Below are positions 37,616-46,622 of a stretch of DNA of 64,000 nt, in pieces (position 1 is the first letter of the stretch; every line of letters begins with the position of its first letter). Both the position numbers and the translations under genes were made by a program. This DNA is from Burkholderiales bacterium (lineage in GTDB: Bacteria > Pseudomonadota > Gammaproteobacteria > Burkholderiales > SG8-41). The notes beneath the pieces were generated by a model that was given only the letters and a program-made list of their open reading frames with translations, ran no database searches and was not told the origin of the DNA. The stretch covers positions 62,001 through 126,000 of the forward strand of contig DATAJS010000018.1 in NCBI GenBank assembly GCA_036262035.1. Reading direction: 5' to 3'.

Positions 37616-38974
37616 GTGCGGCGCGCCGCGCTCGGCGGCGCCGCCGTTCTCTTCGCGCTCCTTGCGTTCGCCGGATGGTATGGGAGCCGTGCGCTGCCCG
37701 CCGCCGTCGGCCACAAGGCGAAGACGCTGTGCTCGGGCGTCTTCGCGTCCCATCTCACGCCCGAGTCGATAGCCGCCGATCTCGAGACCGGCGATTTCGC
37801 GGTGCTGAGGCACGTCGACGCGCACATCGATGCGGCGGCGAAATCGGTCGCGGCCGATTTCCTCGGCGTGAAGCGCGAAGCGGTCTATCGCGAAGGCCTC
37901 GGCTGCACGCTCGTGCTCGGCGGTTTGACGCCGCCTGCCCTGCCCGTCGCGGCGGCGCCGCCGAAACCCGCGTCGCCGCTGCCCTCGAGCGACTCGCCGC
38001 GTCCGCCGCTCGACGCCGTCGTCGCGCGCGCTTTCGAAGAGCCCGACCCTTCGCATCCACGGCGCACGCTCGCGGTCGTCGTGATGCGCGGCGGCCGCGT
38101 CGTCGCCGAACGCTACGCGGCGGGCATCTCGCGAGACACGCCGCTGCCCGGCTGGTCGATGGCCAAGAGCGTGACCAATGCGCTCGTCGGCATCCTCGTG
38201 CGCGAAGGGCGGCTCACCCTCGCGGCGCCGGTATCCGCGCCCGAATGGCGCGAGCGCGACGATCCGCGCGCCGCGATCACGCTCGATCACCTGCTGCGCA
38301 TGGAGAGCGGGCTACGCGTCGACGAAGGCGTGACGAGCGTCGACTCGGACGTGATGCGCATGCTCTTCGGATCGGGCGACGTCGCGGCCTTCGCCGCGAG
38401 CCGCAAGCTCGAAGCGCCGCCGGGGACCGTGTACCGCTACTCGAACGCCACGACGAACCTCATCGCGCGCACGCTGCGCAGCGCGATGCGCGACGACGCG
38501 GAATACCTCTCGTTCCCGCGGCGCGCGCTGTTCGATCGTGTCGGCATGGCGAGCGCGGTCATGGAGACCGACGCCGCAGGCAACTTCGTGGGATCGTCGT
38601 ACCTGCTCGCGACCGCGCGCGACTGGGCGCGCTTCGGCCAACTTTATCTTCAGGACGGCGTGTGGAACGGCGAGCGCATCCTGCCCGAAGGCTGGGTCGC
38701 CTACACGACGACGCCGGCGCCGGCCGATCCGCAGCGGCATTTCGGCGCGCACTTCTGGCTCGCCGTGCCGGACCACTATGCCGGGACGAATCGCGAGCTG
38801 CCCGCGAACGCTTTCCACGCCGTCGGCCACGAAGGCCAGTTCGTCACCATCGTGCCCGCGCGCGATACGGTGATCGTCCGACTCGGCCGCACGCGCCACC
38901 GCGGCGCGTGGGATCACGCAGCGTTCGTGCGCGACGTGCTTGCTGCGCTGGAAGTAACGCAGCGCGGGAACTGA
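37616..38974 (+). CDS. Serine beta-lactamase-fold hydrolase, membrane-anchored
   Basis: A 452-residue protein with an N-terminal hydrophobic helix (ALGGAAVLFALLAFAGWYG), a linker rich in Pro and Ala, then a class C beta-lactamase-like domain. The SxxK nucleophile motif is WSMAKSVTNAL, a YSN motif is in VYRYSNATTN, and a late HxG-like segment is AVGHEGQFVTI. Such proteins are mostly esterases or peptidases acting in the periplasm rather than antibiotic-resistance enzymes. The GTG start follows the 52-residue gene directly, so it may share the apr transcript, although no functional link is evident. Confidence 0.8.
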   Translation: MRRAALGGAAVLFALLAFAGWYGSRALPAAVGHKAKTLCSGVFASHLTPESIAADLETGDFAVLRHVDAHIDAAAKSVAADFLGVKREAVYREGLGCTLVLGGLTPPALPVAAAPPKPASPLPSSDSPRPPLDAVVARAFEEPDPSHPRRTLAVVVMRGGRVVAERYAAGISRDTPLPGWSMAKSVTNALVGILVREGRLTLAAPVSAPEWRERDDPRAAITLDHLLRMESGLRVDEGVTSVDSDVMRMLFGSGDVAAFAASRKLEAPPGTVYRYSNATTNLIARTLRSAMRDDAEYLSFPRRALFDRVGMASAVMETDAAGNFVGSSYLLATARDWARFGQLYLQDGVWNGERILPEGWVAYTTTPAPADPQRHFGAHFWLAVPDHYAGTNRELPANAFHAVGHEGQFVTIVPARDTVIVRLGRTRHRGAWDHAAFVRDVLAALEVTQRGN

Positions 38975-38978
38975 CCAC

Positions 38979-39137
38979 CCGTCATTCCCGCGTAGGTGAC
39001 GCGCAGCGTCATCCCCGCGAAGGCGGGGACCCATTTTGACGTGATTCAAAATGGCTCCCGGATCGCGTCCGCTGCCGCGGACAGGTCCGGGACGACGCGA
39101 CAATGTCGCGTCGGCAGCGCGCGGTCGGGAATGACGG
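38979..39137. repeat. Palindrome-ended intergenic repeat (CCGTCATTCCC type)
   Basis: The element is bounded by CCGTCATTCCCG and its near-perfect inverse CGGGAATGACGG, and contains a second copy of the motif with CCCGCGAAGGCGGGGACCCA. A single related unit occurs at 55154-55180. Such REP-like units are often scattered through betaproteobacterial genomes. Confidence 0.7.
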
Positions 39138-39143
39138 TCGTAA

Positions 39144-40127
39144 TCAGTCGACCTTCACCCCGATCGCCTGCACCACCGGCGTCCACAGCGCGACGTCGGC
39201 GGCGAGCACTTTCCTGAAGTGCTCGGGATTGGAATCGAGCGCGGCCTCCATGCCCGCTTCGGACAGCATCTGCTGCCACGCGCGCTCGGCGAGCGCCGCG
39301 CGGCTCGCCTGCGCGACGCGATCGATCACGCCTTGCGGCGTGCCCGCGGGCGCGAGCAATCCGATCCAGCCCCTCACATTGAGCTTGGGAAAACCGAGCT
39401 CCGCCGCGGTCGGGAGATCAGGCACCGCGGCAAGCCGCTTGGGGCTCGTCAGCGCGAGCACGCGCATGCGTCCCGCGCGATGGAGCTCGATCACCTGCCC
39501 GGTCAGCCCGAGTATCGCCACGGGGATCTGGCCGCCGATGAGGTCGGTGATCGCCGGACCGGTGCCTCGATACGGCACCTGCACAATCGCCTGCGTGCCC
39601 GCGAGCGACTTGAAGAGCTCCCCGGTGAGGTGCTGGATCGAGCCCAGCCCCGCGTGTCCGTACGAGAGCTTGCCCGGATTCGCTTTCGCGTAAGCGACGA
39701 GCTCTTTCAGATTGCGCATCGGCAGCGAAGGATGCACCGCGATCGCGAGCGGATACGCCGCGACCGCGACGATCGGATCGAGGTCCTTCACCGGGTCGTA
39801 CAGCGGTTTCGTCTTCAGCAGCGCCTCGTTGACGTGGGTCTGCGTCCCGCCGAGGAGCAGGGTGTAGCCGTCGGGCTTCGCGCGCGCCGCGGCCGACGCG
39901 CCGATCGACGAGCCGCCGCCTCCGATGTTCTCGACGACGATCGTGCCGAGGTGCTGTTTCACGCGATCCGCCCACGGCCGACCGACCGCGTCGAAAGCGC
40001 CGCCGGGCGGAAACGGAATGACGAGGCGCACCGGCCGCGTGGGATACGCCTGCGCATGCGCAAGCCCGGCGCTTGCGGTCAGCGCGATCGCGCTCGCCTT
40101 CAGGAATCGGCGTCGGGTGAAGCGCAT
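39144..40127 (-). CDS. Bug-family (TTT) periplasmic solute receptor
   Basis: Bug receptors bind small carboxylic or related compounds in the periplasm. The 327-residue product has a twin-arginine-like signal (MRFTRRRFLKASAIAL), then YPTRPVRLVIPFPPGGAFDAVGR, the family signature that begins the mature receptor. It continues with LKELVAYAKANPGKLSYG and a tail typical of the family. The ATG at 40125-40127 gives the natural signal peptide. No TctA/TctB membrane genes are near, as is usual for expanded Bug families. The ligand is unknown. Confidence 0.9.
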   Translation of the reverse strand: MRFTRRRFLKASAIALTASAGLAHAQAYPTRPVRLVIPFPPGGAFDAVGRPWADRVKQHLGTIVVENIGGGGSSIGASAAARAKPDGYTLLLGGTQTHVNEALLKTKPLYDPVKDLDPIVAVAAYPLAIAVHPSLPMRNLKELVAYAKANPGKLSYGHAGLGSIQHLTGELFKSLAGTQAIVQVPYRGTGPAITDLIGGQIPVAILGLTGQVIELHRAGRMRVLALTSPKRLAAVPDLPTAAELGFPKLNVRGWIGLLAPAGTPQGVIDRVAQASRAALAERAWQQMLSEAGMEAALDSNPEHFRKVLAADVALWTPVVQAIGVKVD

Positions 40128-40129
40128 CG

Positions 40130-41089
40130 TCACTCCATCGGGATCTTGGCTTCGAGGATGACCCGCTTCCACGCGGCGAGCTGCTCCCGGTTGTAACGGT
40201 CCATCTCGGCCGCGGTCGACGACTGCACTTCGAAGCCCTGGCGTCCGAGCTGCTCGCGGATGTCGGCGCGCGAGAGGACAGCCGAGAGATCGTGCGACAG
40301 CCGCTCGACGATGCGCGGCGGCAGCTTCGCCGGGCCGAAGAGACCCGCCCACGGCGTGAGCGACACGCCCGGCATGCCCGCTTCGGCGATCGTCGGCACG
40401 TCCGGCGCGACCGCGCTGCGCTTGGGCAGCAGCACCGCGAGCACGCGCAGCCGGCCTTCCTTCACTTGCGCGAAACCCGGCACCAGGGTCATGAACGCCA
40501 TGTGCACCGTGCCGCCGAGCATGTCCGCGGTCGTCGGCGCGTCGCCTTTGTACGGGATGTGCTGGACGTCGATGCCGGCGAGGCTTTTGAACTGCGCGCT
40601 CGCCACGATCGCGGTCGTGTTGCCGGTGCCGTAGTTGAGCTTGCCGGGGTTGGCTTTCGCGTAATCGATCAGCTCTTTCAGCGTCTTCGCCGGCAGGCTC
40701 GCCGGAACGAAGAGGAAGAACGTGAAGCGGCCGATGAGCCCGACCGGCGTGAAGTCGGCGAGCGAATCGTACGGCGGCTTGCGATGCAGCGCCGGCACCG
40801 CCGACATCGGGCTGTTGGTGCCGAAGAAGATCGTGTGCCCGTCGGGCGCCGATTTGGTCACGATCTGTCCCGCGACCGCGCCGTCGCCGCCGGGACGGTT
40901 GTCGACGAGCACCTGCTGCCCGAGCGACTGCGTGAGGCCCGGTGCGACCATGCGCGCCACGTAATCGGCGGTGCCGCCCGGCGGGAACGGCACGACGAAG
41001 CGCACCGGGCGGCTGGGATACTGCTGTGCGGCCGCCGTCGCCGCGGCCAGCGCGGCGACGGCGAGGATGACTCGCGGGCAGCGAACCAT
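40130..41089 (-). CDS. Bug-family (TTT) periplasmic solute receptor
   Basis: A 319-residue paralogue of the preceding receptor, with a Sec-type signal peptide (VILAVAALAAATAAA) followed by QQYPSRPVRFVVPFPPGGTADY. It shares LIDYAKANPGKLNYGTGNT and the closing domain, with WAGLFGPAKLPPRIVERLS. Its stop lies two bases before the next receptor's start, so the two are co-transcribed. Ligand unknown. Confidence 0.9.
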   Translation of the reverse strand: MVRCPRVILAVAALAAATAAAQQYPSRPVRFVVPFPPGGTADYVARMVAPGLTQSLGQQVLVDNRPGGDGAVAGQIVTKSAPDGHTIFFGTNSPMSAVPALHRKPPYDSLADFTPVGLIGRFTFFLFVPASLPAKTLKELIDYAKANPGKLNYGTGNTTAIVASAQFKSLAGIDVQHIPYKGDAPTTADMLGGTVHMAFMTLVPGFAQVKEGRLRVLAVLLPKRSAVAPDVPTIAEAGMPGVSLTPWAGLFGPAKLPPRIVERLSHDLSAVLSRADIREQLGRQGFEVQSSTAAEMDRYNREQLAAWKRVILEAKIPME

Positions 41090-41097
41090 CGCCGCGC

Positions 41098-41706
41098 TTA
41101 CAGCTCTTTGATGAGCATCTTGCTGACCTTGATCGGTCCCCCGTTGAACTGGATGCCGATGCGGCCTTCGGGCGACTTGCTGTTGACGGTGTGCACCGTG
41201 ACCTGCCCGTTGAGCCTCACGGTGATGTTCGGACCTTCCGCGAAGATCTCGAACTTGTTCCAGCGGCCCCCGGCCTTGTAGATCGGCTGCACCTGGGCGA
41301 CGTTCACGAGACTGCCGGTGCTGTACGCGGGATTCGGGTTCTTGTCCCAGATCTGCACTTCGTACGCGCCGCTCGCGGTGTTCACCTGTTTCGGGTTCGG
41401 CGCGCGGATGTAGATGCCGCTGTTGGTGTCGTGGCCGGCGTAGAACTCGACGTGCAGCTCGAAGTTCTTGTAGCTCTTCTTGGTGACGAGCACGCTCGCG
41501 CCGCCCTTGGGCGCCGCGCCGTCGGCCCAGATCGCGCCGTCGGTCGCCTGCCACTTCGCGGGGCTGCCCGAGAGCTCGAAGTTCTCCATGCCCGAGGTGC
41601 CGTCGATCAGCGTGACCCAGCCCTGGGCGGGCAGGTAGTGGTAATGCGTGCAGCCCGCGACGATCCCCGCGGCGATCAGCAACAACGTGCAAGCGATCTT
41701 TTTCAT
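41098..41706 (-). CDS. DUF1080-domain lipoprotein
   Basis: A 202-residue lipoprotein with a lipobox (LLIAAGIVAGC) and one DUF1080 domain, a jelly-roll fold related to glycoside hydrolase and laminin-G modules and often annotated as 3-keto-disaccharide hydrolase. Family segments are WVTLIDGTSGMENFEL, FELHVEFYAGHDTNSGIYI and YEVQIWDKN, with a closing GRIGIQFNGGPIKV. It sits between Bug receptor genes and downstream of a putative glycosidase, hinting at carbohydrate or glycoside use. That link is inference. Confidence 0.85.
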   Translation of the reverse strand: MKKIACTLLLIAAGIVAGCTHYHYLPAQGWVTLIDGTSGMENFELSGSPAKWQATDGAIWADGAAPKGGASVLVTKKSYKNFELHVEFYAGHDTNSGIYIRAPNPKQVNTASGAYEVQIWDKNPNPAYSTGSLVNVAQVQPIYKAGGRWNKFEIFAEGPNITVRLNGQVTVHTVNSKSPEGRIGIQFNGGPIKVSKMLIKEL

Positions 41707-41728
41707 GCGACCTCCCCTGGTGAGATGT

Positions 41729-42697
41729 TTACTCGATCTTGTAACCGCTCTCCTTCACCACCCTGGCCCACTTCTCTTTTTCGGTTGCGAGCCACTTGCC
41801 CGTCTCCTGCGGCGTCTTCACCTGCGGCCGCGAGCCGAGCGACGTGAGCTTCTCCGAAACCTCCGGCAGCGCGACGACGCGCTTCACCTCGTTGTAGATC
41901 CTGTTGACGATCTCCGGCGAGAGCTTCGCGGGTGCGATGATGCCCTGCCACGAGCCCGCGCTGTAGCCTTCGAGCCCCGGCGTCTCGCCGACGGTCGGCA
42001 CGTTCGGGAACATCGGATCGCGCTGCTCGCTCGACACCGCGATCAGCTTCAACTTGCCGCTCTTCACGTGCACCCACGTCTGGACGACGCCCATCAGCAG
42101 GAAATCGCCGTCGCCGGTCATCACCGACACCACCGAGCTCTGGCCGCCCTTGGTCGGGATGTACTCCCACTTGGTGCCGACGCGCTGCTGCATGTGGAGC
42201 GTCGACATGTGGATCGCGCTGCCGAGGCCGACGGGCACATTGAGCTTGCCGGGATTCTTCTTCGCCAGCGCGATCAGCTCCGCGACGGTCTTCACCGGCA
42301 CGCTCGGATGCGTGGTCAGCAGATACGGCGAGTACGTGACGGTGCAGACCGTCGCCACGTCGCGGATGACGTCGAACGGGAGCCTGGTGTACATGCTCGG
42401 GCTGATGGCGAGGTTGCCGATGTCCATCAGCATCAGCGTGTAGCCGTCGGCCGGCGCGCGCACCAGCATCTCGACCGCGATGTTGCCGTTGGCGCCGGGA
42501 CGCGGATCGGAGATCACCTGCTGCCCCCATGTCTCGGCGAGCTTGCCGCCGACGAGCCGCACCAGGATGTCCGAGGTGCCGCCCGCGGGCGCGCCGACCA
42601 GCGTGCGGATCGGTTTCGCAGGCCACTGTACGGGCGTTTGCGCCTGCGCGTGAGTCGCGCAGCACAGCGCCGCGCAGATCAGCGCGAGATCACGCAT
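41729..42697 (-). CDS. Bug-family (TTT) periplasmic solute receptor
   Basis: A 322-residue receptor with a signal peptide ending THAQA, then VQWPAKPIRTLVGAPAGGTSD in place of the more usual PFPPGG. It continues LIALAKKNPGKLNVPVGLGS and ends with a Lys-rich helix. It is the most divergent of the three receptors here. Its start overlaps the end of the putative glycosidase gene by eight bases, so the two are translationally coupled. Confidence 0.88.
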   Translation of the reverse strand: MRDLALICAALCCATHAQAQTPVQWPAKPIRTLVGAPAGGTSDILVRLVGGKLAETWGQQVISDPRPGANGNIAVEMLVRAPADGYTLMLMDIGNLAISPSMYTRLPFDVIRDVATVCTVTYSPYLLTTHPSVPVKTVAELIALAKKNPGKLNVPVGLGSAIHMSTLHMQQRVGTKWEYIPTKGGQSSVVSVMTGDGDFLLMGVVQTWVHVKSGKLKLIAVSSEQRDPMFPNVPTVGETPGLEGYSAGSWQGIIAPAKLSPEIVNRIYNEVKRVVALPEVSEKLTSLGSRPQVKTPQETGKWLATEKEKWARVVKESGYKIE

Positions 42698-43484
42698 AGC
42701 TCTGCCACGTCGGCTCGAGCGTGTCGAGCTGCTGGCGCGCCATGTAGGGGACGTAGCCCCAGGCGCGCGCCTTGGCGCAGGCCGCCTGCCGCGGGGCCTG
42801 CGCCGCGAGGTATTCGATGAGCAGGACCGGCTTGCCGGCTTCGGTGACGCGGTTGAGATACTTGATCGCCCAATCGCTCTCGCCTTCCGGGCGCGGCATA
42901 CCGTCCTTGAAGAACACCGATTCGGCGAGCTGCGCGCTGATCGACGCCAGGTAGTCCTCGTCGACGACGAGCGGGTAACCCGAGTTGGGAATGCCGACGT
43001 AGTCGGGCTTTCTGGACCGGCCGTAGTCCATGAGCTGCATGACGAGCTGCTTCATGAGGTCGGGCGCGCCGCCGACCGTGCCCCAGTGTCCGAACGCGTC
43101 GACCGCGTCGTACACCACGCCGTCATAGCCTGCGTCGAGGATGCGGCCTATGCCCTGCTGGAGGATGGCGAGCCACTCGGGCTCCCAGTAGCGCACCTCG
43201 TAGGCGCCGGCCCAGTGCGCGTTCCTGGGACCGAGCCAGCCCGGCGCGCGTCCGGCGACCGGATCGCCGTTGCCGTCGACCCAGCTCTTGTCCCAATACC
43301 AGCGGACGTTCGACGCCTGGCCGACCGACAGATAGGAGAGGACCGTCTTTTTCGCCGCGATCTCGGCGACCTGCGCGGGCGTGAATCGCGAGTCGTCGAT
43401 GTCGACGATGACGAGATCGGCCTGGGAGTCGAGGATCGGCTGGAAACGCTCTTTCTGGAGCTGATACTGAAAGCTCTCGAACAT
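42690..43484 (-). CDS. Putative glycosidase of the TM1410/GH114-like group
   Basis: A 264-residue TIM-barrel protein without a signal peptide. Segments that place it are LVIVDIDDSRFTP, KTVLSYLSVGQASNVRWYW, GYDGVVYDAVDAFGHWG and KPVLLIEYLA. They are typical of the MJ1477/TM1410 proteins related to endo-alpha-1,4-polygalactosaminidases. The ATG at 43482-43484 follows GAAGGGGGA; an in-frame ATG eight codons upstream lacks such a site. It heads the leftward cluster with receptors and the DUF1080 lipoprotein. The catalytic activity is unproven. Confidence 0.75.
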   Translation of the reverse strand: MFESFQYQLQKERFQPILDSQADLVIVDIDDSRFTPAQVAEIAAKKTVLSYLSVGQASNVRWYWDKSWVDGNGDPVAGRAPGWLGPRNAHWAGAYEVRYWEPEWLAILQQGIGRILDAGYDGVVYDAVDAFGHWGTVGGAPDLMKQLVMQLMDYGRSRKPDYVGIPNSGYPLVVDEDYLASISAQLAESVFFKDGMPRPEGESDWAIKYLNRVTEAGKPVLLIEYLAAQAPRQAACAKARAWGYVPYMARQQLDTLEPTWQSYA

Positions 43485-43574
43485 ACGTCCCCCTTCTTTT
43501 TGCGCCATCTTAACCCCGAATCGTCCGTGCCTGCGTTTGAGCCTTTCGGAACGTCATCATTCGAGGAGCTTTCG

Positions 43575-45083
43575 ATGCAGCACCGCAAAACCGCGCTCGC
43601 TCTCGCCCTGACCGCAGCGCTGACCGCCGCCGGCGCCCACGCCCAGACGAACGCGCTCACCATCTACAGCAGCGCGCGCCCCGGCTCGATCCCGCCCGAG
43701 ACGTACCGCAACTCGATCCCCGGCCAGAACGTGCCCGGCTACGCGCTGGTGCGAGTCGATCGCCCGTTCGCGCTCGAGCGCGGGCGAAACACGGTGCGCG
43801 TCACCGACGTCGCCGCCCTGATCGACCCGACGACGGTCGCGTTCGAATCGCTCACCGATCCCGCCGGGACGCGGGTCGTCGAACAGAGCTTCCAGTTCGA
43901 TCTCGTCAACAGCGCCAAGCTGCTCCAGAAATACGTCGACCGCACGATCCAGGTCGACCAGGTTCGGGGCAACGCGGTCGAGTCGTTCTCGGGCACCCTG
44001 CTCTCGACCGCCGGCGGGCTGGTGCTCAGGCGGCCCGACGGCACGATCCAGATGCTGCCGAACAACGCCGGCGTCACCCTGCCCGACCTGCCCGGCGGCC
44101 TCATCACGCGCCCGACCCTGGTGTGGGACGTCGCCGCCGAGCGCGCGGCGACGCACGCGACGCGCGTGTCGTACCAGACGAACGGCATCGCGTGGTGGGC
44201 GGACTACAACCTCACCTACAGCGACGGCGCGAATGCGAACGCGTGCCGGCTCGACGTGTCCGCCTGGGTGAGCATCCTCAACCAGTCGGGGGCGAGCTAT
44301 CCCGATGCCAAGGTGAAGCTCGTCGCGGGCGACGTGCACCGCGCGCCCAGACCGGTCCCGGCGCCGCGCATGATGGATCTCGCGCGCGCCGAAGCGGTGG
44401 CTTCGCAGAAGGCCGCGGGCTTCGAGGAAAAATCGTTCTTCGAGTACCACCTCTACACGCTCGGGCGCACGACCGGCATCCCCGACAACTCGACCAAGCA
44501 GATCGAGCTTTTTCCCACCGCGCGCGGCGTCCCGTGCGAGAAGACGCTGGTCTACCAGGGCGGTCCGGGGTGGTACCAATCGGGCTCGGCGATCACCGAC
44601 CGCGGCTACGGCATCGAGAGCAACCGCAAGGTCGACACCTACCTCAACTTCCGCAACGCGCAGGAGAACAACCTCGGCATGCCGCTGCCCGCGGGCCGCA
44701 TGCGCGTGGCCAAGCTCGATTCGGCGGACAAGACGCTGGAGTTCATCGGCGAGGACGCGATCGATCACACGCCGCGCAATGAGAAGGTGCGCATCAAGCT
44801 CGGCTCGGCGTTCGACGTGGTCGGCGAGCGCCGCCAGGTCAACTTCAACGTCGACACCTCGCGCAAGTCGATGACCGAGGAGATCGAGGTCAAGGTGCGC
44901 AACCAGAAGAAGGAAGCGGTCACGGTGATGGTGAAGGAAAGCCTCTATCGGTGGGTCAACTGGACCATCACCCAGAAGACCCACGAGCACGAAAAGCTCG
45001 ACGCGCGCACCGTGCAGTTCCCGGTGAAGATCGAGCCGGGCAAGGAAGCGGTCGTGCGTTACAGCGTGAACTACACCTGGTGA
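43575..45083 (+). CDS. Exported DUF4139-domain protein
   Basis: A 502-residue protein with a signal peptide (ALALALTAALTAAGAHAQ) and a C-terminal DUF4139 domain of about 300 residues, with segments TRVSYQTNGIAWWADYNL, LPAGRMRVAKLD and GSAFDVVGERRQVNF. DUF4139 proteins form beta-rich folds of unknown role and are often secreted. GAGGAG before the ATG at 43575 sets the start, and a longer upstream frame is not supported. It is divergent from the glycosidase cluster and stands before the lemA gene. Confidence 0.83.
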   Translation: MQHRKTALALALTAALTAAGAHAQTNALTIYSSARPGSIPPETYRNSIPGQNVPGYALVRVDRPFALERGRNTVRVTDVAALIDPTTVAFESLTDPAGTRVVEQSFQFDLVNSAKLLQKYVDRTIQVDQVRGNAVESFSGTLLSTAGGLVLRRPDGTIQMLPNNAGVTLPDLPGGLITRPTLVWDVAAERAATHATRVSYQTNGIAWWADYNLTYSDGANANACRLDVSAWVSILNQSGASYPDAKVKLVAGDVHRAPRPVPAPRMMDLARAEAVASQKAAGFEEKSFFEYHLYTLGRTTGIPDNSTKQIELFPTARGVPCEKTLVYQGGPGWYQSGSAITDRGYGIESNRKVDTYLNFRNAQENNLGMPLPAGRMRVAKLDSADKTLEFIGEDAIDHTPRNEKVRIKLGSAFDVVGERRQVNFNVDTSRKSMTEEIEVKVRNQKKEAVTVMVKESLYRWVNWTITQKTHEHEKLDARTVQFPVKIEPGKEAVVRYSVNYTW

Positions 45084-45121
45084 GCTAGAATCCGCGGCAA
45101 TCGAACTGTCGCGGAGGTCCG

Positions 45122-45697
45122 ATGGAGCTCACGAGCATCATCCTGATCGCAGTGCTGGTCGTCGCCCTGGTGTATCTGGTCATGATTTACAACCAGCTGG
45201 TGCAGATCAAGCACAACGTGTCGAAGGCGTGGGCGAACATCGACGTGCTGCTGAAGCAGCGTCACGACGAGCTGCCGAAGCTGGTCGAGACCTGCAAGCA
45301 GTACATGAAGTTCGAGCAGGACACGCTCACCCGCGTGATGCAGGCGCGGGCGCAGGTTTCGGACGCCCGCACGCAGCAGGACATCGGGGCGCTGGGCGCG
45401 GCCGAAGGCGAGCTGCGCGGCGCCGTCGGCCGCCTGTTCGCGGTCGCGGAAGCGTATCCCGAGCTCAAGTCCGACGAGACCTTTCGCCACCTCCAGGAGC
45501 GCATCTCGTCGCTCGAGAACGCCATCGCCGACCGCCGCGAGTTCTACAACGAGTCGGTGAACGTCAACAACGTGCGCATCGAACAGTTACCCGACTCGAT
45601 CGTCGCTTCGATGCTCGGGTTCAAGCCTTTCGAACTCCTGAAATTCCCGGAGCAGGAAAAGAGCGACGTCGACGTAAAGCAGCTCTTCCAGGCGTAG
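45122..45697 (+). CDS. lemA: LemA family membrane protein
   Basis: A 191-residue protein with one N-terminal transmembrane helix (IILIAVLVVALVYLVMIYN) and a long helical bundle. It carries the LemA hallmarks NQLVQIKHNVSKAWANIDVLLKQR (about residues 24-47) and AYPELKSDETF, with a second conserved stretch RREFYNESVN. GCGGAGGTCCG gives the ribosome site. LemA genes often pair with GIDE or TPM-domain genes, as here. Cellular function is unresolved. Confidence 0.93.
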   Translation: MELTSIILIAVLVVALVYLVMIYNQLVQIKHNVSKAWANIDVLLKQRHDELPKLVETCKQYMKFEQDTLTRVMQARAQVSDARTQQDIGALGAAEGELRGAVGRLFAVAEAYPELKSDETFRHLQERISSLENAIADRREFYNESVNVNNVRIEQLPDSIVASMLGFKPFELLKFPEQEKSDVDVKQLFQA

Positions 45698-45716
45698 AGG
45701 CGCTCGCACCAGGTCG

Positions 45717-46622
45717 ATGCGGCTCGCGCTGAGGAGTCTGCGCGCCAACTGGCTGAGCGGCGGCGCTCACGCGGTGATCGTGGTCGTCGCGGCGCAGGCG
45801 GACTCCGCGGATGTCTGGCCTTACGCCCTCGTCCTGATGGCGATCGTGAGCTTCTTCGCGTGGATGGCGAACTACCGCCGCTTCCGCCTGGTGCACGACG
45901 TGCCGACCTCGAAAGTGGCGTCCGCCGCGCAAGGGTACATCGAGCTCCTCGGAAAATCGGCGCAAATCGCGAACCAGCCGCTGGTGAGCCCGCTCAAGTC
46001 GGTGCCGTGCTGCTGGTACCGCTACTGCGTCGCCCGCCGGACCAGCGACGACAAGTGGCAGACCGAGGACGAAGGCGAGAGCGCCGCCCACTTCCTGCTC
46101 GTCGACGAGACCGGCGAGTGCGTCATCGCGCCCGACGGCGCGGAGATCCTCTATCCGCGCTCCGAGACCTGGACGGTCGGAAACCGCCGCTACACCGAAG
46201 AGCTCCTGCTGCCGGGCGGTATCCTGTACGCTCTCGGTGAATTCTCGACCCACGCGACCGCCGCGCTCGATCTCGACAGCCGCAAGGCGGTCTCGGAACT
46301 GCTCGCCGAATGGAAAAAGGACGTGAAATCGCTCGTGCTGCGCTTCGACGCCAACCGTGACGGCAAGGTCGACCTCCAGGAGTGGGAAGCCGCGCGGCTC
46401 GAGGCTCATCGCGAGGTCGCGAAGCGCAATGCCGACGCGCTCGGCGGCACCGGCCTGCACCGCCTGTCCAACCCGCGCGACGGCCGGTGCTTCATCATCG
46501 CCGCGGCGCTGCCCGCGATGATCGGCCGGCGCTACGCGATGTGGAGCTGGGCGCATCTCGCGTTCTTCTTCGCCGCCGGCGCGGCTTCGTACCTGCTGTT
46601 CGTCGGGGGGCAGGCCTCTTGA
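45717..46622 (+). CDS. GIDE-domain membrane protein with an EF-hand
   Basis: A 301-residue protein with predicted membrane helices near the N-terminus (ALVLMAIVSFFAWMANY) and at the C-terminus (AHLAFFFAAGAASYLLFVG). Between them is a GIDE-type domain, the module of the mitochondrial E3 ligase MUL1 and of bacterial LemA neighbours, marked by VASAAQGYIELLGKSAQI and CCWYRYCVARR. An EF-hand-like loop FDANRDGKVDLQEWE lies near residue 210, so calcium may modulate it. No RING domain is present. It follows lemA by 20 bases. Confidence 0.8.
   Translation: MRLALRSLRANWLSGGAHAVIVVVAAQADSADVWPYALVLMAIVSFFAWMANYRRFRLVHDVPTSKVASAAQGYIELLGKSAQIANQPLVSPLKSVPCCWYRYCVARRTSDDKWQTEDEGESAAHFLLVDETGECVIAPDGAEILYPRSETWTVGNRRYTEELLLPGGILYALGEFSTHATAALDLDSRKAVSELLAEWKKDVKSLVLRFDANRDGKVDLQEWEAARLEAHREVAKRNADALGGTGLHRLSNPRDGRCFIIAAALPAMIGRRYAMWSWAHLAFFFAAGAASYLLFVGGQAS

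Noticed and set aside
37616-38974. Antibiotic-resistance beta-lactamase
   Set aside because: The SxxK and YxN motifs are present, but the protein is of the broad class C-like esterase/peptidase group, with a membrane anchor and a long linker. No resistance role can be claimed.
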